Of a stretch of 64,000 nt of DNA, positions 53,248 through 60,346 are shown piece after piece. A program made the translations under genes and the position numbers. The DNA is from Promineifilum sp. Lineage in GTDB: Bacteria > Chloroflexota > Anaerolineae > Promineifilales > Promineifilaceae. Location: NCBI GenBank assembly GCA_017983515.1, contig JAGOBF010000005.1:1-64000 (forward strand). Direction: 5' to 3'. The notes under the pieces are model-generated. The model saw only the letters and a program-made list of their open reading frames with translations, was not told where the DNA came from and ran no database searches. The stretch's first letter is position 1. Each line of letters begins with the position of its first letter.

Positions 53248-55235
53248 GGCAAATTAATCGACCCCAGATCGGCCGCCTCGCCCAATCGAACAACCGTGGC
53301 GGGATCATAGAAGCCCGTGCGCAAACGGTAGGTTCCGGGAGACAAGTCGGGCGGGAGGACGACGCGAAAATGATCGATGATGATCTCGCCCGGTTGCCAA
53401 TCGCTGGTCGGGTAACCGACCGGCGGCCGGTCGGTCTGCGCCACTAGTTCGTCATTGGCATCGAGGAGATGAACGAAACCGGTAAAGTTAACCGGAGTCG
53501 CGGCGACCGCTTCCCAGGCCAGCGTGATGAGCACCTGATCATCGCTATAGTCCGTGGTGTAGCCGACCAGCCTGATGACATCGCCGAAATCAGAATCGGC
53601 CGTCATTCCCGTTCGGACGCGCTCAGCATCGGCCGGGACATGAAAGGCGACGAAGTTATCCTCCGACCGGCGTATCTCACCGTCCGGAAAATATGATTGC
53701 AGACTGGACAACGTGGTTTCGGCCGCCGGCCGAACGAGGTAAACCGCCGGCTGCTCCGGAATGCCGGCCGGGATCAGGCCCTCCTCACCGTTGAAACTCC
53801 TTATTCCGTTCGGATCGGCCAGGGCAAAGTAGATCGTCGCCATCTCCTCCTGGGAGGGCGAAAGGTAGAGCACGGTCTCCGGAGGTTGCGACGCTGCGTA
53901 TTGTCCCAGCCGCCAATCTGCCTGATAGAAATCGCGTGACAGATCGGGATGGTTTGCGTAACGGCCGAAGTAATCTCGCGCTGTCAACGTAAGGCTGGCG
54001 GCCGCTAGTCCAACGAGAACGACCGGAGAAACCCACGACGAGAGAGCGCTTGCGGCGATTTTCTCGCTCAACCACGTGCCGCCGATGGCGATCAGGATCG
54101 CCGCCGGCGGAGCAAGACCGACCAAGCGGCCGAAGTGTGGGGCATCGCCGCTCAGAATGCTGGGCAGCAGCATGACCCCAAACCAGAACAACACGAAGGC
54201 GTAGGCCGGCTGACGGAAAAAACGTGCGCCGCGCATAGTGCCGGCCACCAACAAGAGCGCCTGTACCGGGTCGAGATAGGGGCGCCCGGGCAGATTATGC
54301 CGCACATGAGTATCCCCTTTCCAGAAAAGGCCACCGATCACCCGCCCCACGTTTAGCAACCAGGTGAGCGCTGGTGCCCCTTCCACTACCCCCGCGCCCC
54401 GATTGGCGACGAAGGCCATGCGAAACACAAAAAAGTAGGGGTAGCGGATGAAATACCATAATAACGGCAGCGCCGTCAGCAGCGCCGCGCCAGTCGCCAG
54501 AGCCAACCCGCGCCACCGTTCGCGCAAGCCGGGCCGGTCCACTATCAGCATGGACAGACCAAATAGAACAAACGCCACGGGGAATAGTCGCGATGCGGCA
54601 AAGGTATAGAGGGAAAGGCCGGTGAAAAACCCGGCCACTCCCAACCACACATTACTTCGCCCGTTCCATCCGCGCCAAAACGCGTAGACCGCCAGCGTCA
54701 TCGGCGGCAGCAGCGTCATGGCCCGGATGCCGAAGCGGCTGAATGTAAGCGCCGGATAGAGAACGGCCAGAGAGAAGGCGGCCAGCAACGGCAACAGTTC
54801 GCCATTCATCAGGCGACGCCCATCGGGAGGGAATAGCGCCCGCGCGGCCAGCCAGGTCGTGAAGACGGCCAACGTTCCGGCAGCGGCCGTTACCACGCGA
54901 ACGGCAAATGGAATGTTGCCGAATATTCGGATGGAAAGCGCCACCAGATAGACGTGCAGCGGCTCGCGGCCATAGTTCCCTTCGAAAAACACGGGGAATC
55001 GGGTTGGTACAGCCGGATTATCGGCGTGGGCGTCACCCGCGTATAGTTCCCACCCCTCATAGTATTGGGGGAATAACTTCCCCTGTAACAGGGAAAGCGC
55101 ATCCAGTCCATAGTAGGCTTCATCGTGGTAGAGACCAGGAGGCAGTCTGTCGAGATGCCAAAAGCGCAAGCCCGTAGCCAGCAGCAGAATGACCAGCAGC
55201 AACACGGCCGGCCACTGATTACGAGAAACTACCAT
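53244..55235 (-). CDS. GT39-like membrane glycosyltransferase
   Basis: About 663 residues from ATG 55235 (MVVSRNQWP); a frame to 55271 is open but has no better ribosome site. First loop LPPGLYHDEAYYGLDALSL has the GT-C Asp-Glu pair. Around eleven membrane segments follow to about residue 430. The C-terminal 200 residues are soluble and beta-rich (RLVGYTTDYSDDQVLITLAW). It heads a GT39-GNAT-YfhO operon of overlapping genes, probably for surface polysaccharide or protein glycosylation. Confidence 0.83.
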   Translation of the reverse strand: MVVSRNQWPAVLLLVILLLATGLRFWHLDRLPPGLYHDEAYYGLDALSLLQGKLFPQYYEGWELYAGDAHADNPAVPTRFPVFFEGNYGREPLHVYLVALSIRIFGNIPFAVRVVTAAAGTLAVFTTWLAARALFPPDGRRLMNGELLPLLAAFSLAVLYPALTFSRFGIRAMTLLPPMTLAVYAFWRGWNGRSNVWLGVAGFFTGLSLYTFAASRLFPVAFVLFGLSMLIVDRPGLRERWRGLALATGAALLTALPLLWYFIRYPYFFVFRMAFVANRGAGVVEGAPALTWLLNVGRVIGGLFWKGDTHVRHNLPGRPYLDPVQALLLVAGTMRGARFFRQPAYAFVLFWFGVMLLPSILSGDAPHFGRLVGLAPPAAILIAIGGTWLSEKIAASALSSWVSPVVLVGLAAASLTLTARDYFGRYANHPDLSRDFYQADWRLGQYAASQPPETVLYLSPSQEEMATIYFALADPNGIRSFNGEEGLIPAGIPEQPAVYLVRPAAETTLSSLQSYFPDGEIRRSEDNFVAFHVPADAERVRTGMTADSDFGDVIRLVGYTTDYSDDQVLITLAWEAVAATPVNFTGFVHLLDANDELVAQTDRPPVGYPTSDWQPGEIIIDHFRVVLPPDLSPGTYRLRTGFYDPATVVRLGEAADLGSINLP

Positions 55236-55382
55236 ATAGCCGATTATGACAGTATCGTCGGTGTCCTCCAAATCATCCCAACGGGTTATCCCGGCCGTAC
55301 TCCGGAATCGCCGGCGCGATATGCGCGCCTTTCATCCATCGTGTATGATTGGGTGTTGGCCGCGCCCCGGGAGCGACTCAAC

Positions 55383-55427
55383 CCGTAAGACTGAAAGATA
55401 GGCCAGCCGTAAGAATGGCAGCCTATC
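55383..55427 (+). repeat. Leader hairpin and 24-bp-spaced direct repeat
   Basis: GATAGGC at 55397-55403 pairs with GCCTATC at 55421-55427, with a further inner GCC/GGC pairing (55406-55408 with 55417-55419). CCGTAAGACTG at 55383-55393 is repeated with one change at 55407-55417. It lies 60-105 bp ahead of the pyrophosphatase start, in the 254-bp gap 55236-55489, which otherwise holds nothing I can support. Confidence 0.4.
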
Positions 55428-55489
55428 ATGCCCTATGGTGTGCCCGCCTAAATTCATTAGGGCCAACTACTTGAAGCAGGATGCAGAGA

Positions 55490-56845
55490 ATGGCAGAAAA
55501 CAAGAACAATACGATCTACGTGGTTGGGCACATCAACCCTGATACCGATTCGATTGCCTCAGCGATGGGCTATGCCTGGTTGCTGCAAGACCAGGGACAG
55601 AATGCCATCGCCGCGCGCGCGGGCCATCTGAACCCGCAAACGACATGGGTGCTCGATCACCTTAAGATCGAACCGCCCATGCTTCTGACCGATGCATCGC
55701 CACGCTTCGCCAGTATTTCTCATCGGCTCAACACGGCATCGCCCGATCACCCCCTTCGCGAAGTATGGGCCATCGCCAACCGTACCGGCGGGGTGGCGCC
55801 CATTGTCGATAGCGAGGGCAAGCCGTTCGGTTTGGTGACGGTCATCAGCCTGTTCGACTTTCTCAGCCGCACCATCGGCTCGCATCCGCGTCGCGAAGAG
55901 ATGCGCATCGGCGAACTGATGGATATGCCGGGGCATGAAGCCGTCGACCGCACCGTCCCGCAATTCCTGGCTAATACCCGCATTCGGGACGTCCTGAACC
56001 GTATCCTGCGTGAAGAACGCACGGAGTTTTGGGTGGTCGATGAGACCGGCCGCTACGTGGGCATTTGTCGCCACAGAGAGGCGCTCAATCCGCCTCGGAT
56101 GCAACTGATTTTGGTGGATCACAACGAACCGGGACAGGCCGTTGGGTCGATCGACGAAGCCGACATCATCGAGATCATCGACCATCACCGGCTGGGCAAT
56201 CCTTCAACCCGGACGCCCATTCGCTTCACGGTTGACGTCGTCGGCAGCACCTCCACCTTGATCTGCGAGCGCATCAACGACGCCGGGCTTAGCGCGCCGC
56301 CGGAGCTGGCTGGTTTGTTGTTGGCCGGCGTCCTCTCCGACACGCTCATCTTGACCTCCCCCACGACGACACTGCGCGACCACGAAGCGGCCGAACGCCT
56401 GGGCCGCTGGGCATTCGTCATTGGCTCGCCCCTGGCGGGCGAAACGGTTCAGTCCTATGGCGAGAAGGTCATCTCTTCCGGCACGGGTTTGGCCACGCGC
56501 GAACCGGCCGATATCGTCAGCGCCGACCTCAAGCTTTATGAGGAGGCCGGGTTGTCCTTCGGTGTCGCCCAGGCAGAGGTGACATCACTGGTAGAACTGG
56601 ATGAGTACCACGACCAACTGAAGGAAGCGCTCATCAAGTTGCGCGATGCCAAGGGTCTGAACTTCGCCGTGCTGATGGTCACCGATGTGGTACGCGGATC
56701 CAGCCGGCTGCTGTTGACCTCCGACGTGCCGGGTCTGGGCGGCCTGCCCTATCCTAAGCTGCCGGACGGCACGTTCCGTATGCCCGGCGTCGTTTCGCGC
56801 AAAAAGCAGTTGCTCCCTGCTCTGCTGAGCGCCCTCGAAGGTTAA
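55490..56845 (+). CDS. Manganese-type inorganic pyrophosphatase with CBS domains
   Basis: 451 residues from ATG 55490 (AGGA about 10 bp upstream); an ATG at 55481 sits too close to it. DHH-family phosphoesterase: VVGHINPDTDSIASAMGYAW near the N-terminus, then ILVDHNEPGQA and the DHH motif in EIIDHHRLG. Two CBS segments are inserted between (GVAPIVDSEGKPFGLVTVIS and FWVVDETGRYVGICRH). Family II pyrophosphatases with CBS pairs are regulated by adenine nucleotides. The enzyme hydrolyses pyrophosphate in the cytosol. The C-terminal DHHA2-like part ends in VSRKKQLLPALL. Confidence 0.9.
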   Translation: MAENKNNTIYVVGHINPDTDSIASAMGYAWLLQDQGQNAIAARAGHLNPQTTWVLDHLKIEPPMLLTDASPRFASISHRLNTASPDHPLREVWAIANRTGGVAPIVDSEGKPFGLVTVISLFDFLSRTIGSHPRREEMRIGELMDMPGHEAVDRTVPQFLANTRIRDVLNRILREERTEFWVVDETGRYVGICRHREALNPPRMQLILVDHNEPGQAVGSIDEADIIEIIDHHRLGNPSTRTPIRFTVDVVGSTSTLICERINDAGLSAPPELAGLLLAGVLSDTLILTSPTTTLRDHEAAERLGRWAFVIGSPLAGETVQSYGEKVISSGTGLATREPADIVSADLKLYEEAGLSFGVAQAEVTSLVELDEYHDQLKEALIKLRDAKGLNFAVLMVTDVVRGSSRLLLTSDVPGLGGLPYPKLPDGTFRMPGVVSRKKQLLPALLSALEG

Positions 56846-56857
56846 TGAAGAGAGTAT

Positions 56858-56878
56858 CCACAGATTTGGTGGTTTTTT
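56858..56878 (+). terminator. Weak intrinsic terminator after the pyrophosphatase gene
   Basis: A 4-bp stem (CCAC 56858-56861, GTGG 56869-56872) is followed directly by six T. The U-tract is good but the stem is short, so this is only a candidate. Confidence 0.35.
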
Positions 56879-56935
56879 CGGAGCGACACTTGGGGAGGCT
56901 ATGGTGTTCCCAGGTACCGGGTCGATAATAAGTCA

Positions 56936-57664
56936 TTGAGTTACGTCTTTTTGCAATGTCGCCACGAGCGCTGCCGCTTCCGGTTCCCGGCATCGGCCGA
57001 GGAGAGAAACGCGCTGGCCTGCCCTCGCTGTGGCGGCGACGTGGAGCTTGCGGCCGAAACGGTAAAAGGCAACCCCGCTCGGCCCAAGTCGGCGACAGAT
57101 GACCTGACGCTGGTAGGCCTGCTGGATAACATCCGCAGCATCCATAATGTCGGCTCTATGTTCCGCTCGGCTGATGGCGCCGGTGTGGGCCACCTCTATC
57201 TGGGCGGGATTACGGCCACACCCGAGCACTCCAGGCTAGCCAAGACCGCGCTGGGGGCCAATGAAAACGTGCCCTGGTCATACTACCCCAACGGGCTGGA
57301 TGCAGTCGCCGAACTGCGGGCCAACGATTTCCAATTGTGGGCGTTGGAAAACCTGGCCGTCCCGAATGACGAGGCGTCGCCTCCTCCTCAGGTTCCCCGG
57401 AAGCTCGCCCTGGTCGTCGGCAATGAGCGGGCCGGCATTGATCCGGTTATCCTGAGCGAATGTGACGCCCTGCTCAGCCTGCCCATGGCCGGTCGCAAGT
57501 CGTCGCTGAACGCGGCCGTGGCTTTCGGCATTGCCCTCTACTGGGTGCGATATGGTAAAATATTAGCGCCGATACCCAATCGCAGGTCTGGAGAGCAACA
57601 TGACAACGATGGGCAAGCTGGAGAACACGCCGATCGGCACGATCTGGGTCGCCGCTTCGGATGA
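56936..57664 (+). CDS. SpoU/TrmH-family RNA methyltransferase with N-terminal Zn ribbon
   Basis: 242 residues from TTG 56936. Residues 1-45 form a small zinc ribbon (C-x4-C then CPRC). The SPOUT domain follows: LVGLLDNIRSIHNVGSMFRSADG, trimmed to DNIRSIHNVGSMFRSADG (motif 1), LALVVGNERAGIDPVI (motif 2) and LSLPMAGRKSSLNAAVAFGIA (motif 3). These enzymes 2'-O-methylate tRNA or rRNA using a trefoil knot. The last 25 residues after LYWVRYGKI overlap the start of ogt by 65 bp and are probably unstructured. Confidence 0.83.
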   Translation: MSYVFLQCRHERCRFRFPASAEERNALACPRCGGDVELAAETVKGNPARPKSATDDLTLVGLLDNIRSIHNVGSMFRSADGAGVGHLYLGGITATPEHSRLAKTALGANENVPWSYYPNGLDAVAELRANDFQLWALENLAVPNDEASPPPQVPRKLALVVGNERAGIDPVILSECDALLSLPMAGRKSSLNAAVAFGIALYWVRYGKILAPIPNRRSGEQHDNDGQAGEHADRHDLGRRFG

Positions 57665-58118
57665 CGGATTGGTTGGCGTCAGCCTGTGGGACGACGAAAA
57701 GCGCTTCACGGCTGAGATCAGCCGCCACACCGGCACGTCCGTCGATGTTGATGCGGCGGGCGGTCCCGTCGTGACAACCGCCCTGACCGAGCTGGATGAA
57801 TATCTCCGCGGCCAACGGCGCGACTTCACCGTGCCAATTGACTGGTCTATCCTCACGCCTTTTCAACGAGAGGTTTTGGAGCACGTTCGGGACGTTGACT
57901 ACGGCCAAACGACCAGCTATGGGGCTATCGCCCAGCGGCTGGGTCAGCCGGGAGCGATGCGGGCCGTCGGACGGGCCAATGCGACCAATCCTTACCCGAT
58001 CATTGTCCCCTGCCATCGCATTCTGGGCGCAGACGGCCGCCTGCATGGTTACGGAGCGAGAGGCGGGCTGGAAACTAAAGCGTGGCTGCTCAGCCTGGAA
58101 GGGAGTTGGTTGATTTAA
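57600..58118 (+). CDS. ogt: Methylated-DNA--protein-cysteine methyltransferase
   Basis: 172 residues from ATG 57600, with GGAGAG upstream; an ATG at 57609 is an alternative. The active-site motif is IIVPCHRILGADG (Cys near 139), preceded by GQTTSYGAIAQRLG and the recognition-helix MRAVGRANATNPYP. It repairs O6-alkylguanine by irreversible transfer to the Cys. It overlaps the end of the SpoU gene and so is likely translated from the same message. Confidence 0.93.
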   Translation: MTTMGKLENTPIGTIWVAASDDGLVGVSLWDDEKRFTAEISRHTGTSVDVDAAGGPVVTTALTELDEYLRGQRRDFTVPIDWSILTPFQREVLEHVRDVDYGQTTSYGAIAQRLGQPGAMRAVGRANATNPYPIIVPCHRILGADGRLHGYGARGGLETKAWLLSLEGSWLI

Positions 58119-58151
58119 CTACGAGCAGTCTGGTTTCCGACGCTCACATCC

Positions 58152-59585
58152 TTAATCAGGCCACGCTTCCGCCAAACGGCGAACGCCGTCGACAATCTCG
58201 TCCTCATCCAGGCCACTAAATCCCAGCAAAATCGAAGGCGGCGCCGGCCGCTCCAGGTGATATGGCGCGCCGCCATAGACCCGAACGCCGCGCTCGGCGG
58301 CGTCGCGCACCAACTGCCCTTCGTCCACCTCGCCGTTGGCATAGAGCATCACGTGCAGGCCGGCGGCCACGGGCGAATAGCGAACGCGCCGGCCCAGATA
58401 CTCATCTAAAGCGCGCACTAACGTGGCCCGCTTTTCGCCGTACAGGCGGCGCAAGTGTCGCAGATGACGCTCAAAATGCCCCTCCGCCAAAAAGTCGGCC
58501 ACGGCCGCCTGCATCAGCGTGGGCGCTCCCCGATCGACCAATTCTTTGGCTTGCACGAATGGAGCGGTCAGGGCGCGCGGCAAGACTAGATAGCCGAGGC
58601 GCAACGCCGGAAACAACACCTTCGAGAAGGTGCCCAGGTAGATGACCCGCCCTTCCTCATCCAGCCCTTGCAAGGCCGCCAGCGAACCGCTCTCGTAGCG
58701 CAAATCGCCATCGTAATCATCCTCAATGATCATGGTTCCTCGTTCGCGGGCCCACGCCAGCAGCGCCAGCCGCGGGGCCAGCGGCATCGTCCCCCCTTTG
58801 GGAAATTGGTGCGAGGGCGTCACGAAAGCCAGACGCGGTCGAGCATCGGCCGGGATATGATCGACGGGCAACCCCTCGCTCACAACCGGCAAGCCGACTA
58901 AGCGCGCCTGATGAAGCTGGAACAGGGCATAGGCATCGCGATAGCCAGGGGTCTCCACCAGCACCTCGTCATTCGGCTCGAGCAACAGGCGAGCCAGAAT
59001 ATCGATGGCCTGCTGCGCGCCGCTGACGATGACGACCTCTTCCGGGGTGCAGTGAACCCCGCGCGCTTGAGCCAGGTATTCGGCGAGAGCGCGCCGCAGG
59101 GGGTAAAAGCCCGCGGCCGACCCATAGCGGGACAGCATGGCATCATCCGTGGACAAATAACGCCCCAGCAATCGCCGCCAAATGTCATAAGGAAATCGCT
59201 CGGCAAATGACCGGCCAAAACCGAAGTCGATCTCCGGCCGGGAACCTTCTACAACGGGACCGATCGCCTGCTGGAGGGTAAGTGCTCGCCGGCCCCAGTT
59301 CGTCAGCGCCGGCCGGAAGACATCGGACTGTATCTCGCTCGCGGGCAAGTCGGCCGCCACGTAAGTGCCCGCCCCGACGCGACTTTCGATAAAACCCTCC
59401 GCCGTCAACTGCTCCAGCGCGCGAAGGATGGTCACTCTGGCAACGCCCACGTCGCGGGCCATCGCCCGGCTGGAGGGTAAGCGCGAGCCGGATGACAGCG
59501 CGCCGGACAGGATGGCTTCCCGAAGTTGCCGGTAGACCTGACGATAGGCGGGATCGGCGTCTTCTCGATTGATGCGTAGTTCCAT
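58152..59585 (-). CDS. MocR/PdxR-family regulator (GntR HTH fused to aminotransferase domain)
   Basis: 477 residues from ATG 59585 with GAGGGGAG upstream. Residues 1-75 are a GntR winged helix (AYRQVYRQLREAILSGAL, then LPSSRAMARDVGVARVTILRAL, cut here to SSRAMARDVGVARVTI). Residues about 110-475 are a class I aminotransferase fold, with VIVSGAQQAIDILARLL, IIEDDYDGDLRYES and PLP Lys in YLGTFSKVLFPALRLGYL. MocR regulators bind PLP and often control vitamin B6 or amino acid genes. The target cannot be told here. It is divergent from a TetR gene across 46 bp. Confidence 0.9.
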   Translation of the reverse strand: MELRINREDADPAYRQVYRQLREAILSGALSSGSRLPSSRAMARDVGVARVTILRALEQLTAEGFIESRVGAGTYVAADLPASEIQSDVFRPALTNWGRRALTLQQAIGPVVEGSRPEIDFGFGRSFAERFPYDIWRRLLGRYLSTDDAMLSRYGSAAGFYPLRRALAEYLAQARGVHCTPEEVVIVSGAQQAIDILARLLLEPNDEVLVETPGYRDAYALFQLHQARLVGLPVVSEGLPVDHIPADARPRLAFVTPSHQFPKGGTMPLAPRLALLAWARERGTMIIEDDYDGDLRYESGSLAALQGLDEEGRVIYLGTFSKVLFPALRLGYLVLPRALTAPFVQAKELVDRGAPTLMQAAVADFLAEGHFERHLRHLRRLYGEKRATLVRALDEYLGRRVRYSPVAAGLHVMLYANGEVDEGQLVRDAAERGVRVYGGAPYHLERPAPPSILLGFSGLDEDEIVDGVRRLAEAWPD

Positions 59586-59609
59586 CACGTTGCGACTCCC
59601 CTCAACTTG

Positions 59610-59622
59610 GACTAAGATAGTC
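59610..59622. promoter_or_regulatory. Palindrome in the mocR/tetR divergent spacer
   Basis: GACTA at 59610-59614 and TAGTC at 59618-59622 form a 13-bp palindrome with a 3-bp centre. The site lies 10 bp before the TetR gene's ATG and about 25 bp from the MocR start, where either protein could autoregulate. Confidence 0.45.
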
Positions 59623-59631
59623 TCTATTGTT

Positions 59632-60249
59632 ATGCCCTACCGAAGCACCGAAAAGACTCGTCTCAAAAAAGATGCCAAACGCACGGCCATGATGCAGGCG
59701 GCCGTGCGCGTATTCGCTGACAAGGGGTATCACGCGGCCACGGTTCGCGACATCGTCAACGAGGCCGAAGTCGCCATCGGCACGTTCTACTTCTACTTCC
59801 CGGACAAGGAAACGCTTTTCGTCCATCTCTTTGAAGAGACTGCCATTTTTTTGTTGCAAGCTATCGAGCAGGCCATGAATAGCCGCACGACGCTTCCCGC
59901 CCAACTGGAAGCCGCCATCCAGGCTTACGTCAACGTCGCATTTTATGAACCCGCCGTCGTCCAGCTGCTGTTGGTGGGGGGCATGGGGTCGGTGCCGTCG
60001 CTGGCCGAACGCCGGGCGGAGTACCGCGAAAAGCTCATTCGCATCTGGCAACGCTCCCTGTCGGCCGCCCTGGAGCAAAAACAGATTGAGCAGCAGAACG
60101 TGCGCCGCACGGCCGAAGCGCTGGTGGGCGGGTTTGACGAGATCATCTTTCACCTCCTCACGTCGACCCAGACGGAGCACGAGGGACAACAAGCGGTGGG
60201 CGACATGGTCCAGTTCGGCCTGCGCGCCACCGGCTATCTCTACGCCTGA
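59632..60249 (+). CDS. TetR-family transcriptional regulator
   Basis: 205 residues from ATG 59632 (MPYRSTEKTR); an open frame to 59569 runs antisense to the MocR start. The helix-turn-helix is KRTAMMQAAVRVFADKGYH, then ATVRDIVNEAEVAIGTFYFY, each at the usual N-terminal place (residues 15-60). The C-terminal ligand domain is not assigned to a ligand. It is divergent from the MocR gene and convergent with sbcC. Confidence 0.88.
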   Translation: MPYRSTEKTRLKKDAKRTAMMQAAVRVFADKGYHAATVRDIVNEAEVAIGTFYFYFPDKETLFVHLFEETAIFLLQAIEQAMNSRTTLPAQLEAAIQAYVNVAFYEPAVVQLLLVGGMGSVPSLAERRAEYREKLIRIWQRSLSAALEQKQIEQQNVRRTAEALVGGFDEIIFHLLTSTQTEHEGQQAVGDMVQFGLRATGYLYA

Positions 60250-60346
60250 CAGAGCAAGCATTTAGAAACGTCACAAACTCCCAATACGCCGAAAAATTCG
60301 TGTTTTGTGCGAAATCTGTAGATGCTTCCGCTACAACACAGCGCCG

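Noticed and set aside
60250..60346. Possible terminator between the TetR gene and sbcC
   Set aside because: Only an imperfect 9-bp inverse match (AAGCATTTA with TAGATGCTT) across a long loop; nothing firm.
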